From positions 62,001 through 126,000 of the forward strand of contig NZ_JAZIBG010000048.1 of assembly GCF_036621135.1 (NCBI RefSeq): DNA of 64,000 bases, in the 5' to 3' direction. A program made the translations under genes and the position numbers. The notes under the pieces are model-generated. The model did no database searches and had not been told where the DNA came from. It saw only the letters and a program-made list of their open reading frames with translations. Source of the stretch: Aquincola agrisoli (GTDB lineage Bacteria > Pseudomonadota > Gammaproteobacteria > Burkholderiales > Burkholderiaceae_C). Below, piece after piece: positions 25,605-34,951 of this stretch (positions are counted from its first letter, which is position 1; the number at the start of each line of letters is the position of its first letter).

Positions 25605-28600
25605 ATGGCGATCACGCGAAGGCAACTCACCCAGGCGCTGATGAGCCTGGGCATGGGCTGGACGGCAGGCGGCCTGCTGGCGGCCTGCGGCGGCGACGGC
25701 GGGCCGGGCGACGACGCGCCGCTGCCGCCGCCCGCCGGATCGGACGTCAAGTCGTTCCACCTCGACCTGTTCTTCCTGCCCGAGGGCGACGACGCGGTGC
25801 TGCGCGTGGGCGGCCGGCGCTATGCCCTGCAACGCCACACCGAGGCGACGCGCCGCGCGCTGCGCCTGGCGCGGCCGCGGCTGGCGCAGGTGCCCGACGG
25901 CCACCTCACGCATTACGTGGACGGCGTGGCCGTCAGCGCGGTGCAGCAGCAGCGGCTGCACGTGACCACCTTCAACCGCGCCCGCGGCCACGGCGTGGCG
26001 CTGGTGGCGATGCACATCCCGCTCGCCGCGCGGGTGAAGGCGCGGCGGGCGCGCGGGCTGGGCGCGACGCAGGCCGGCCCGCCCACCTGCCCCGCCAGCG
26101 AGTTCTGCTGCGTGACGGACCAGATCGAGGACGACTTCCTCACCGGCCGCAGCACGGCGAAGGCGCTGATCACGCACTACCCGGACATCATGACGCTCGA
26201 CTCGGAGGTCTCGGCCCAGGTCGAGGCGCTCATGGACGGCGAGCAGGCGGCGGCGGTCGACAACCTGTCGCTGTCGATCTGCATGCAGGGCCCGGCCTAC
26301 GAGCACCGCGACGGCACGCCCGACGGCTGGGCGGTGCTGGCGCCGCGGCTCAACGAGGACGGCAGCCCGATCCGCGATTCTCAGGGCGACCCGACCTTCG
26401 ACTACGTCTACAGCGACAAGACCAGCACCGACCTGCAGCCGGCCATCGCCGCGATCGTGCAGTCGGTGCACAACGACGCCTCGCTCGACGGCCAGCAGTA
26501 CGAGGTGCTCTACCACGGCGACCCCATCGACACCGCGGGCCTGCCCGCGCCCAACCCCACGCCGCTGGTGGCCGACGGCGGCGCGCCGGCCGCGCCCCCG
26601 GTGCTGGGGGCGGCGGACCAGAACGTGAGCTTCAGCGCCCTCGGCTACCACCACAACGTGCTGTTCTACGGGCAGCAGGTCGGGCCGGCGGCCGGGCAGT
26701 TCAGCCTGCGCATCCTGAACATGAACTACGTGTGGTACGGGCTGTACCTCGAATACCTGAACGCCGACGGCGTGCCCATCGCCGCGAACGGCAGCGACGT
26801 GCTGGGCGGCATCCCCGGCGCATCGACGCTGGAGACCGACACGCTGGTGTTCTACGACATGATCAGCAGCCCGCCGGCGATCTTCGGCATCCCGATCCCC
26901 TTCCCCTACCAGATCGGCCTGCGCCTGCCGGCCGGCGCCTCGCAGGTGCGCATCAGCCTCATCGGCCCGGGCTTCTACGGCGACGTGCCCCTCGACCGCG
27001 CGACCTGGGCCGGCGCGGTGATGACCGCCGTGATCCAGTACGCCATGCCCGCCTGGTTCCTCACCAAGGGCACCGGGATCAACTCGACCGCCTCGCTGGT
27101 CGACCTGATCGTCAACAAGCCGGGCATCTGGCTGAAGACGCTGTCAGCCGGCCTCGGGATTTACATGGCCGCCGAGGGCGAGGAGACCAAGAACCAAATC
27201 GGGCTGGCCGGCACGCTGACCAGCCTCTTCGCCGCGATGGTGCAGAACTTCCTGCTGATCCCGCTGGAGCGCTTCTCGCCGGAGCTGTGGGAGTGGATCG
27301 TCGGCGAGTTCAGCGCGGAGGAGATCGAGGAAGGCGTGCCCTTCGCCGGCTGGGTGCTGCGGGCCGTGTCGATCGCCGGCACCGGCGCGGCGATGCTCGC
27401 GACGACGGCGGAGATCTGCGCCAACCCGATGGTGATCAGCAACACGGTCTCGTTCACGCACACCGTCACCGTGCGCGTCAAGCCCGACCCCGACCACAAC
27501 GCCTTCCCGTCGAACTCGTTCAACGTCATCGTCCAGGTCACCGCGGGCGACAAGGCGATGGAGCCCTCCACCATCGTGCCGATCGGCCAGATCGACGGCG
27601 CGACCCTGCGCGACATACCGGTCGCCGCCGTGCCGGCCACCGGGGCGGCGGCCTGCGTCACCGTGCAGGTGGTGGCGGCCAACGGCTTCGTGCTCGCGCA
27701 CAGCGCGGCGGTCGACGTGAACGGCCAGCGCGTGCTCGACGCCGACGGCAAGCCCCAGGCCGGCGACGTGTTCTTCCTCAACAAGACGCCTGCCAGCGGC
27801 AGCCTGATGGTGGAGGTGGTGCTGATCGAGAACCCCGTGCCGATCACCGCGACGACGCACTACGACCACCACCAGGTGCTGCGCTACGCATCCGGCCACT
27901 ACCAGTGGAGCTACACGAAGACGCCACCGGCGCTCGAACCGCTGGCCTGCGGCACGGGCGGGCTCTGCGAGCCCGGCAACATCACGCTGTGGCTGCCGGG
28001 CGGGATGATCGGCTACGCGTGGCTCGCGAGTTCACCCGGCGTGGCGAGCTGCAACGGCGGCACCACGGGCCAGCTCTGGAACTTCCGCAACGTCAGCCTC
28101 GCGTTCGACCCGACGCCGGGGGTGAAGGCCCGCGGCTGCGGCACCCCGGCGACCAGCGCCATCGCCTACGACGGCACGGTGCGCGTCGGCGACCCGAACG
28201 GCCGGCACTTCTTCCTCGACCCGGTGCGCATCAGCGACGTGGACCCGGAGTACCACCTGCGGCGCATCGTGCTCGACAACAGCACCCCGGTGGCGATGCA
28301 CCCGACGCAGAGCTGGGGCCGCTTCCGGCTGCCCATCGACCGCATGGCGGTCTACAACAAGGGGCTGCGCCCGCGAGTCGTCGGGATCTCGAAGCGCTAC
28401 CACAAGCTCGCCGTGCTCGTGCTGCCGAACGCGCCGTCGGCCGACGCCGACGTTGTCAACAACGCCAAGGTGTTCAGCGGGCGCGGCGAAGGCAGCGATG
28501 CGCTGATGCTGAACCCGAGCGCGCTGACGATCGCCGACGGCGGCGCCGTGCTCGTGCTGCAGGGCGGTGCGCAGAAGAGCGTGAAGGCCTTCGACTTCGA

Positions 28601-28940
28601 CGGCAAGCCGTGGCGCTTCTTCAGCAACGGCCGGCTGAGCACCCTGCCGCTGGTGCCCGACACCGCCGCGGTGACCTGGCTGGACATCTGCATCGAGCCG
28701 ACCAACCTGCTGTACGTGCTGTCGCACACCGGCGCGGGCACGCAGGTCTCCGATTACCGGCTCGACGTCTACGACAGCAACACCGGAGGACACATCATGC
28801 GCAACACCGGCATCGCCGCCGCCCGCATGACGGTGGACAAGTTCCGCGGGCTCTACACGCTGAACTACGAGACGCTGAAGGGCAGCCCCATCGTCGAGCC
28901 GACGGTGAGCGTGTGGCAACCTTCGTTGCCGGCGCCATGA
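25605..28940 (+). CDS. Large lipoprotein of unknown function
   Basis: A 1,111-residue protein with no family I recognise. The leader MAITRRQLTQALMSLGMGW continues to LLAACGG, so it has both a twin-Arg start and a lipobox. GAGGAG lies upstream of ATG 25605. Residues 30-450 are mixed with a Cys-pair FCCVTD; 470-620 has hydrophobic stretches (FAAMVQNFLLIPL, WVLRAVSIAGTGAAML) that could cross a membrane; the last 300 residues look like a beta-propeller of the NHL type (KAFDFDGKPWRFFSNG, LDVYDSNTGGHI). Its stop overlaps the next start by ATGA, so both products are probably made in a fixed ratio on the cell surface or in the periplasm. Confidence 0.8.
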   Translation: MAITRRQLTQALMSLGMGWTAGGLLAACGGDGGPGDDAPLPPPAGSDVKSFHLDLFFLPEGDDAVLRVGGRRYALQRHTEATRRALRLARPRLAQVPDGHLTHYVDGVAVSAVQQQRLHVTTFNRARGHGVALVAMHIPLAARVKARRARGLGATQAGPPTCPASEFCCVTDQIEDDFLTGRSTAKALITHYPDIMTLDSEVSAQVEALMDGEQAAAVDNLSLSICMQGPAYEHRDGTPDGWAVLAPRLNEDGSPIRDSQGDPTFDYVYSDKTSTDLQPAIAAIVQSVHNDASLDGQQYEVLYHGDPIDTAGLPAPNPTPLVADGGAPAAPPVLGAADQNVSFSALGYHHNVLFYGQQVGPAAGQFSLRILNMNYVWYGLYLEYLNADGVPIAANGSDVLGGIPGASTLETDTLVFYDMISSPPAIFGIPIPFPYQIGLRLPAGASQVRISLIGPGFYGDVPLDRATWAGAVMTAVIQYAMPAWFLTKGTGINSTASLVDLIVNKPGIWLKTLSAGLGIYMAAEGEETKNQIGLAGTLTSLFAAMVQNFLLIPLERFSPELWEWIVGEFSAEEIEEGVPFAGWVLRAVSIAGTGAAMLATTAEICANPMVISNTVSFTHTVTVRVKPDPDHNAFPSNSFNVIVQVTAGDKAMEPSTIVPIGQIDGATLRDIPVAAVPATGAAACVTVQVVAANGFVLAHSAAVDVNGQRVLDADGKPQAGDVFFLNKTPASGSLMVEVVLIENPVPITATTHYDHHQVLRYASGHYQWSYTKTPPALEPLACGTGGLCEPGNITLWLPGGMIGYAWLASSPGVASCNGGTTGQLWNFRNVSLAFDPTPGVKARGCGTPATSAIAYDGTVRVGDPNGRHFFLDPVRISDVDPEYHLRRIVLDNSTPVAMHPTQSWGRFRLPIDRMAVYNKGLRPRVVGISKRYHKLAVLVLPNAPSADADVVNNAKVFSGRGEGSDALMLNPSALTIADGGAVLVLQGGAQKSVKAFDFDGKPWRFFSNGRLSTLPLVPDTAAVTWLDICIEPTNLLYVLSHTGAGTQVSDYRLDVYDSNTGGHIMRNTGIAAARMTVDKFRGLYTLNYETLKGSPIVEPTVSVWQPSLPAP

Positions 28941-31159
28941 GACCCGCCGCGCGATCGGCGTGCCGGCGGGCCGCGGCGTGCGGAGCCGCCGCGGCGCTCA
29001 CGCTGGCCGGTTGCGGCGACGGCGGCGGCGGCAGCGGGAGCGGCGACGACGGCGCCGAGCCGGCCGGGCCGCAGTCCAGCCCCTTCAGCTTCCACAGCGA
29101 CCGTGCGCTGCTGGCCGATGCGGCCCGTGTCGCCAACCCGGGCGACAGCGTGCTCGTCGCGTTGTGGAGCGGCGAGGCGAGCGCCGAACAGCGGGGCGCC
29201 GCGGCCGCGGGTTCGGCCACCGTGCCGTACGACCATCCGGCCGGCGGCGAGCGCACCTACTGCTGGCACGGCGATGCGCCGCCGCAGGGCGGCCCAGGCG
29301 GCCCGCACACCTTCACGCTGCGCGAGCGGGCCTCCGGCCGGCAGGTGCTGCACCTCGAGGAAGGCAGCGGCTGCACCCGCGTGTCGATGCCCGCGGGCCG
29401 CTACGTGGCAACGCTGCGCCGGGGCGCCGGGCGCGCGGGCCACCGCGAGCTGGTCTTCCTGACGCCGCAGGCCTCGCCCCAGGCCGCGGCCGCACGCGCA
29501 CGCCGGCTCGCGGTGGCCGCGCCGGCGCCGGCCTGCCCGACGCTGCCGTACGTCAACAGCAGCAGCATCGTGCGCGGCACGGTGATGCTCGTGGGCACGG
29601 CGCTGAAGCCCTTCGTCGTCCACGGCGCCTGCAGCGACCTGCTGCTGTCGGGCGCCATCGCGGCCGGCATCAACTACACGTACCAGTTGATGGAGGTGGG
29701 CGCGGGCACGACGGTGCGCGTCTATGCCGAAACCGGCTTCCGCGGCGCGCGCAGCCAGTTCGGCAAGGCCACCGGCACCAGCCTCACGCAACCGGGGCGA
29801 TGGTTCGACTACAACGGCGTCAACAGCCCGCAGGGGCGCTCGATGCTGATCGAGATCGGCACGCCGGCAGAAAGCACCACGACGCTGATCTCCACCAACG
29901 CCTGCAACGGCTGCAGCTTCCAAGGGGCGGACCTGAGCGGCCTGGACCTGGCCGGCGCGTCGCTGAACGACGCCGACTTCTCGCATGCCGAGCTCACCGG
30001 CACCGACCTCAGCAACACGCGGCTGGCGCGGGCGTACTTCGCCAGCGCCCACCTGAAAGGCACGCGTTTCGACGGCGCGGTGCTGACGCAGGCGAGCTTC
30101 CAGAGCGACGGCCCGCTGCCCGACGGCAGCGGCAGCTACCCGACGGCGGTCCTCGATGGCGCCTCGCTGAACGGCACCCGGTTCGACGACGTGGTGATGG
30201 CCGGCGTGAGCGCCATCGGCGCGACGTTCGCCGGGGCGGTGATCGACGGCACCGACTTCACCGGCGCCGACCTGACCCGCGCGGTACTCGACGCCGCGAG
30301 CGCGGACGAACTGCGTCCCGCTGTCTTCAACGGCGCGACGCTCGTGTTCGCGTCGCTCAAGAACGCATCGCTGCCGGGCGCCTACTTCCGCAATGCCCGG
30401 ATGAACCCGGCCAACCTCGGCGGCGCCGACCTGTCGGGCGCCTGGTTCGAGGGTGACGGCACCTACCGCGCGGCGACGCTGGCCGGCTCCTACATGCGCG
30501 ACACGCGGCTCGCCGGCGCGCACATGACGGGGGTCGTGCTCGACCGCGTGTCGTGGTTCAACGTGAACCCCGCGCTCACGACGGCCACCGGCGCCGGCGC
30601 CTTCCTGAACGGCGCGAGCTTCAACACGGCGGACCTGCCCGGACTCGACCTCACCGGCGCCCACCTGCAGGGCGCGACCATGACCAGCGTGCAGCTGACC
30701 GGCGCGAACCTCACCGACGCCTGGCTGGGCCCGATCGGCACGGTGGCCAGCTGCGTGCAATCGACGACGCTGTCGGGCGCCTACCTGGTCGGCGCGAACC
30801 TGCTGGGCGCCGACCTGAGCTGCGCCGTGCTGCAGGACGGCCTGGTCTCCCCGGCCGCCGGCCAGACCGTCTACATCCAGGTGCTGGCCGACCCGGGGCA
30901 CTACGAGGCGCCGCAGGTCTACGAGTACTTCGCGGTCGCGCAGCCCGCCACGCAGCTCGGCAGCGGCAGCAGCGTCGCCGTCATCACCACCGCCGGCACC
31001 CGCTGCCCCAGCGGCGCCTTCGGGCCCTGCGGCCCGCCCGGCAGCCCGAACTGGGTGGCGCAGCAGCAGCCGCTGCAGCCGACGAACTGCGTGCCGAAGG
31101 ACTTCGACGCCGACGGCAACGTGATCAGCCTGACCTGCCAGTCGAGCCGGCATCCATAG
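28937..31159 (+). CDS. Pentapeptide-repeat lipoprotein
   Basis: A 740-residue lipoprotein with the leader ending LTLAGCGDGGGG. Residues about 205-310 look like a beta/gamma-crystallin-type module (VRVYAETGFRGARSQFG, then GRWFDYNG). Residues about 320-635 are pentapeptide repeats of the A(D/N)LxG type (GADLSGLDLAGASLNDADF), which form a square right-handed beta-helix. A Cys-containing C-terminal tail follows. It starts inside the stop of the preceding lipoprotein gene. Role unknown; a binding surface is likely. Confidence 0.85.
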   Translation: MRPAARSACRRAAACGAAAALTLAGCGDGGGGSGSGDDGAEPAGPQSSPFSFHSDRALLADAARVANPGDSVLVALWSGEASAEQRGAAAAGSATVPYDHPAGGERTYCWHGDAPPQGGPGGPHTFTLRERASGRQVLHLEEGSGCTRVSMPAGRYVATLRRGAGRAGHRELVFLTPQASPQAAAARARRLAVAAPAPACPTLPYVNSSSIVRGTVMLVGTALKPFVVHGACSDLLLSGAIAAGINYTYQLMEVGAGTTVRVYAETGFRGARSQFGKATGTSLTQPGRWFDYNGVNSPQGRSMLIEIGTPAESTTTLISTNACNGCSFQGADLSGLDLAGASLNDADFSHAELTGTDLSNTRLARAYFASAHLKGTRFDGAVLTQASFQSDGPLPDGSGSYPTAVLDGASLNGTRFDDVVMAGVSAIGATFAGAVIDGTDFTGADLTRAVLDAASADELRPAVFNGATLVFASLKNASLPGAYFRNARMNPANLGGADLSGAWFEGDGTYRAATLAGSYMRDTRLAGAHMTGVVLDRVSWFNVNPALTTATGAGAFLNGASFNTADLPGLDLTGAHLQGATMTSVQLTGANLTDAWLGPIGTVASCVQSTTLSGAYLVGANLLGADLSCAVLQDGLVSPAAGQTVYIQVLADPGHYEAPQVYEYFAVAQPATQLGSGSSVAVITTAGTRCPSGAFGPCGPPGSPNWVAQQQPLQPTNCVPKDFDADGNVISLTCQSSRHP

Positions 31160-31400
31160 CGCCCCGCTCCGGCGCGCTCGGCGCGCGAAGCCCTTCGCAT
31201 GCGCGTTTCTCCGCCTAGTTGGTTCCCTTAAACCAAAGCGTTGCTGACTGCCTTTTTGTTGTCCCTCTGTCAACGTAGAGATGGGTCGTGGTTGGTTGTG
31301 GGCGATCGCGGAAGCCACATCGCCCCGCTCCACGACGGCGTGCCACTGCTCGGCGCGTCGACTGTCCACGTCGTCTCATACATGTAAAGAGGAGAACACG

Positions 31401-34121
31401 ATGAAGCAAAGATTCCCGGTCGCGTTGGTGATGACTGCCATCGCCGCGGCCTGCACGGCGACAGCCTTCGCGCAATCACCGACGGTGCCGGCCGGCAAGG
31501 ACTGGCCGCACATCACCGGCAACCTGGGCGCCCAGGGTTATACGTCGCTGACGCAGATCAACAAGTCGAACATCGGGAACCTCGGCCCCGCCTGGCAGAC
31601 CAACCTGGCCTCCGAACCCATCACTTCGCCCGCAGCCGCACCAGGCACCACCAACACCGGCGGACAATCCACGCCGATCGTTGTCAACGGCGTGATGTAC
31701 GTCAACCCGCCGGGCGGCGGCGTCGTGGCGCTCAACGCCGCCACCGGCGCGGTGAAGTGGAAGTGGGTGCCGTCTGCGACGCTCAACGGCTACGGCCCGA
31801 CTTCCACGCAACGTGGCGTCTCGGTCGGTGAAGGCAAGGTCTACACCACGGCCAGCGGCAACCGCGTCGTCGCGCTGGACCAGGAAACCGGCGCCGTCGT
31901 CTGGGCCGTCCAGCCCACCGACACCACCGGCACCGCGCTCTCGGGCATCGCCAAGGTGCCGCCGCGCTACCACGACGGCCTGATCATCATGGGCACCAAC
32001 GACAACGCCCGCGGCGCTGCCTTCGCGTTGAAGGCCAGCGACGGCTCGACCGCCTGGGTGTTCTACAGCACCTACCCCCACGGCACCTCGTTCACCGACG
32101 TGAACGGCACCACCTTCGACGCCGGCGACACCTTCACCACCAAGGACACCCCCAACGACACGCCGAACGAGTGCTATCGCACGGCCGGTGCGGCGCCGTG
32201 GCAGCAAGGCTCGATCGACCCCGAGCTCGGCATGCTCTACGTCGCCTTCGGCAACGTGCGTTCGTGCGGCGGCTCGCAAAACGGCGCAGGCCGGCCGGGC
32301 GACAACCTGTTCGGCAGCTCGGTCGTCGCGCTGGACTACAAGACCGGTGCCTACAAGTGGCACTTCCAGTCGGTGCGCCATGACATCTGGGACATGGACA
32401 ACGTGCTGACCCCGACGCTCGCGGACGTGCAGATCGGCGGCGAAACGAAGAAGGTCATCTTCTACGGCAGCAAGTCGGCCCACCAGTTCACGCTCGACCG
32501 CGCCACCGGCAAGCCGGTGCTGCCGATCGAATACCGCGCCATCGGCGGCGACTCGCGCAACAACCCCGCGCCCACGCAGCCCTTCCCGCTGCAAAGCATC
32601 TACAGCGAGCAGTGCATGGTGCTGCAGAACCTGGGCAGCGAGGTGCCGGGGCATCCGAACCGCCTGGCGCCGAACTGGAACGGCTACCAGGCCGAGCCCG
32701 ATCCGGCCAACCCCGGCCAGATGAAGCTCGTCTACCGCTCGCCCAACTACCTGTCAGATCAGGAGCCCTTCCTGGTCGGGCCGCCCCGCAAGGGTTGCCT
32801 GTACGAAGGCTCGTACGACGGCTTCGTCTATGTCTACCCGCCGAGCCAGAACGGCGGCAATGACATGACCGTCACGACGATGAGCCCCAAGCTCAACATG
32901 CGCTACGTCGGCCTGTCGTACATGCCCGGCGGCCACCCGCTGCAGCAAGGCGGCAACGGCCTGCGGATGATCGGCGGCTACCAGACCGGCGCCATCCTCG
33001 GCGTGAACAACTCGACCGGCCAGGTGGTCTGGTACGAACCGCTGAAGTACGACCTCTCGCGCCAGCACAACCCGCTGGTCACCGCCACCGACCTGCTGTT
33101 CCACACCCAGATGGACGGCTGGCTCGTGGGCCGCGATGCCGCGACCGGCAAGGAACTGTGGCGCTTCCAGATGGGTGCCCCCTCGCAGACCGGCACGATC
33201 TCGTACGAGGTCAACGGCGAGCAGTACATCGCGACGACCAACATGGCGGGCGGCCAGCCTTATTCGCAAGGCGGCAACGGCCAGTCGGTCTGGGCCTTCA
33301 AGATCGGCGGCAAGGCGAAGTACTACACCGGTACGCGCGCCGACCCCGTCTACGTGACGGGCGGCAGCGAGGCCCCGGCGCCGCTGCCGATTCCGAACTG
33401 GCGCCGTCCGACGGACAACGCCGCGGCTGGCATCGTTCCGGACAACGAGGTGTGGATGGCCCGCTCGAACGGCACCGCCACCTCGACGCCCGACTCGGTG
33501 GCGACCGCTTCGATGATCCCGTCGCAGCGTCGCGTTCCGGTGGGCACCACGGTGACCTTCCGCAACCCCGGCATCGAGACCTTCCCGAACTCGCCGAACC
33601 AGAAGGAGCATTGCGCCACGCAGTTCTTCGAAGGCAAGTTCAACTTCAGGTTGCAGCCGGGCCAGACCGCGCAGTACAAGTTCGACCGCGAGGGCGAGTA
33701 CTACTACAACGACTGCACGGATCCGCGCCCCGTGGGCCGCATCATCGTCACGCTCGACGCGGTGGAGCAACCTGGAGCGCTGCAGTTCGTGCCGAACGTG
33801 CTGAACCTGCGCCCCGCCAACGGCGTGTTCACCAGCGTGCAGGGCCTGGTCACGGCCACGTTCAAGCTGCCGGCAGGCTACGTGCTGGACGGCATGGACA
33901 GCGTGAAGCTGAAGACGCCGTTGACCAACGAGCTGTTCACGCCGGTGCAGGCCAAGGCCACGTCCGACGGCAAGTCGCTGGTGCTGAGCTTCGACAAGGC
34001 GCTGATCGACAGCAACATCCCTGTCGGTGATGCGGTGCCGCTGATCGTGACGGCCAACTTCATGCACGAAGGCGTGCAGAAGAAGCTGACCTCCACGGCC
34101 AACGTGCGCGTGGTGAAGTAA
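31401..34121 (+). CDS. PQQ-dehydrogenase-like beta-propeller fused to a cupredoxin-like domain
   Basis: A 906-residue periplasmic protein with signal peptide ending TAFAQ and a strong site AAAGAGGAG before ATG 31401. Residues 25-680 are a quinoprotein-type eight-bladed propeller (VVALNAATGAVKWKW, VVALDQETGAVVWAV, and VRHDIWDMDNVLTPT, where Asp would contact PQQ). Residues about 700-788 are cupredoxin-like (VPVGTTVTFRNPG, EYYYNDCTDPRPVGR). About 115 residues of beta-structure follow. There is no CxxCH haem site and no vicinal Cys pair. A His (KEHC) and Cys are present but not the usual His and Met after the Cys, so a normal type 1 copper site is doubtful. Substrate unknown. Confidence 0.82.
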   Translation: MKQRFPVALVMTAIAAACTATAFAQSPTVPAGKDWPHITGNLGAQGYTSLTQINKSNIGNLGPAWQTNLASEPITSPAAAPGTTNTGGQSTPIVVNGVMYVNPPGGGVVALNAATGAVKWKWVPSATLNGYGPTSTQRGVSVGEGKVYTTASGNRVVALDQETGAVVWAVQPTDTTGTALSGIAKVPPRYHDGLIIMGTNDNARGAAFALKASDGSTAWVFYSTYPHGTSFTDVNGTTFDAGDTFTTKDTPNDTPNECYRTAGAAPWQQGSIDPELGMLYVAFGNVRSCGGSQNGAGRPGDNLFGSSVVALDYKTGAYKWHFQSVRHDIWDMDNVLTPTLADVQIGGETKKVIFYGSKSAHQFTLDRATGKPVLPIEYRAIGGDSRNNPAPTQPFPLQSIYSEQCMVLQNLGSEVPGHPNRLAPNWNGYQAEPDPANPGQMKLVYRSPNYLSDQEPFLVGPPRKGCLYEGSYDGFVYVYPPSQNGGNDMTVTTMSPKLNMRYVGLSYMPGGHPLQQGGNGLRMIGGYQTGAILGVNNSTGQVVWYEPLKYDLSRQHNPLVTATDLLFHTQMDGWLVGRDAATGKELWRFQMGAPSQTGTISYEVNGEQYIATTNMAGGQPYSQGGNGQSVWAFKIGGKAKYYTGTRADPVYVTGGSEAPAPLPIPNWRRPTDNAAAGIVPDNEVWMARSNGTATSTPDSVATASMIPSQRRVPVGTTVTFRNPGIETFPNSPNQKEHCATQFFEGKFNFRLQPGQTAQYKFDREGEYYYNDCTDPRPVGRIIVTLDAVEQPGALQFVPNVLNLRPANGVFTSVQGLVTATFKLPAGYVLDGMDSVKLKTPLTNELFTPVQAKATSDGKSLVLSFDKALIDSNIPVGDAVPLIVTANFMHEGVQKKLTSTANVRVVK

Positions 34122-34146
34122 GCCTCCGCACGAAGCAGCAACGCTT

Positions 34147-34174
34147 CCCGGGGCGCTCGCGAGAGCGCCCCGGG
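34147..34174 (+). repeat. Perfect 12-bp hairpin with GCGA tetraloop
   Basis: Arms 34147-34158 and 34163-34174 are exact reverse complements and enclose GCGA, a GNRA-type loop. There is no T-run after it, so a simple terminator is unlikely. It lies between the propeller gene and the PEP-CTERM gene and could protect the upstream mRNA end or limit readthrough. Confidence 0.75.
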
Positions 34175-34201
34175 CGCCTACATCAAGATGAGAGGGATCC
34201 C

Positions 34202-34873
34202 ATGATCAAGAGAATCATCGTCACCTGCCTGGCCGCCCTGGCGCTGTCGTCCGCCCACGCCGCCCCGGTCACGTTCACCAACACGCTGTACACGGTCGAC
34301 GCGATTGCGCTGACCGACGGCGACCCCAGCGTCGAGTCCAAGGCGAGCCCGCCGGACGATCTCACCCTGTTCGCCTCGGCGGCCTCGGACGGTCTCACGA
34401 CCGACCTGGCCACCGCGGGCGCGATCTCGGGTGCCGGGCTGCTCAGCGCGAGTGCCGACGTGTCGGCCGGCGGCATCGCGAGCGCCGTTGGCTCGGCCTC
34501 GTTCATCGGCTCGTTCACCAACAGCGCGCCCATGGTCACGCTGAGCATCGGCTTCGACGCGTCCAGCTTCGCCTCGGGCACGGCCAATTCGTCGGCGTCG
34601 CTCTTCGTGGAGCTGATCAGCAGCGGCGTGACGCTGTACAGCGACTTCGTCACCGGCCCCTGGGAGTTCTCGTACACGCCTGCGGCCGGCACGCTGGCCT
34701 CGCTGCAACTGACCCTCACCGCCGAGTCCGCCGCCGGCGTGTCGGCCCTGGGCCTGGGCAACGCTTCGGCCACCGGCCTGGCCACCTTCGCGGTCAGCGC
34801 GGTGCCTGAGCCATCGACCTACCTGCTGATGCTCGGCGGCCTGGCGCTCCTGGCGCGCGCCCGCCGGCGCTAA
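34202..34873 (+). CDS. PEP-CTERM sorting domain protein
   Basis: A 223-residue exported protein: signal peptide ending SSAHA, a Ser/Ala/Thr-rich mature part, and the C-terminal VPEPSTYLLMLGGLALLARA tail with an Arg cluster. Proteins of this type are cut and re-anchored by an exosortase, which is not in this window. It lies 80 bases after the propeller gene, with the perfect hairpin between and a terminator after. Confidence 0.92.
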   Translation: MIKRIIVTCLAALALSSAHAAPVTFTNTLYTVDAIALTDGDPSVESKASPPDDLTLFASAASDGLTTDLATAGAISGAGLLSASADVSAGGIASAVGSASFIGSFTNSAPMVTLSIGFDASSFASGTANSSASLFVELISSGVTLYSDFVTGPWEFSYTPAAGTLASLQLTLTAESAAGVSALGLGNASATGLATFAVSAVPEPSTYLLMLGGLALLARARRR

Positions 34874-34902
34874 GCGCACGCTCCCAAGTTCCTCTCCGTT
34901 GG

Positions 34903-34934
34903 CCGGCGCTGCGGGGTCAGCGCCGGTTTTTTTT
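34903..34934 (+). terminator. Rho-independent terminator
   Basis: A 9-bp GC-rich stem (CCGGCGCTG / CAGCGCCGG) with a 6-base loop is followed directly by eight T. It ends the PEP-CTERM transcript. In the other direction no T-run follows, so it does not serve the GNAT gene. Confidence 0.9.
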
Positions 34935-34951
34935 GCGTGCAGCGCGACGGG

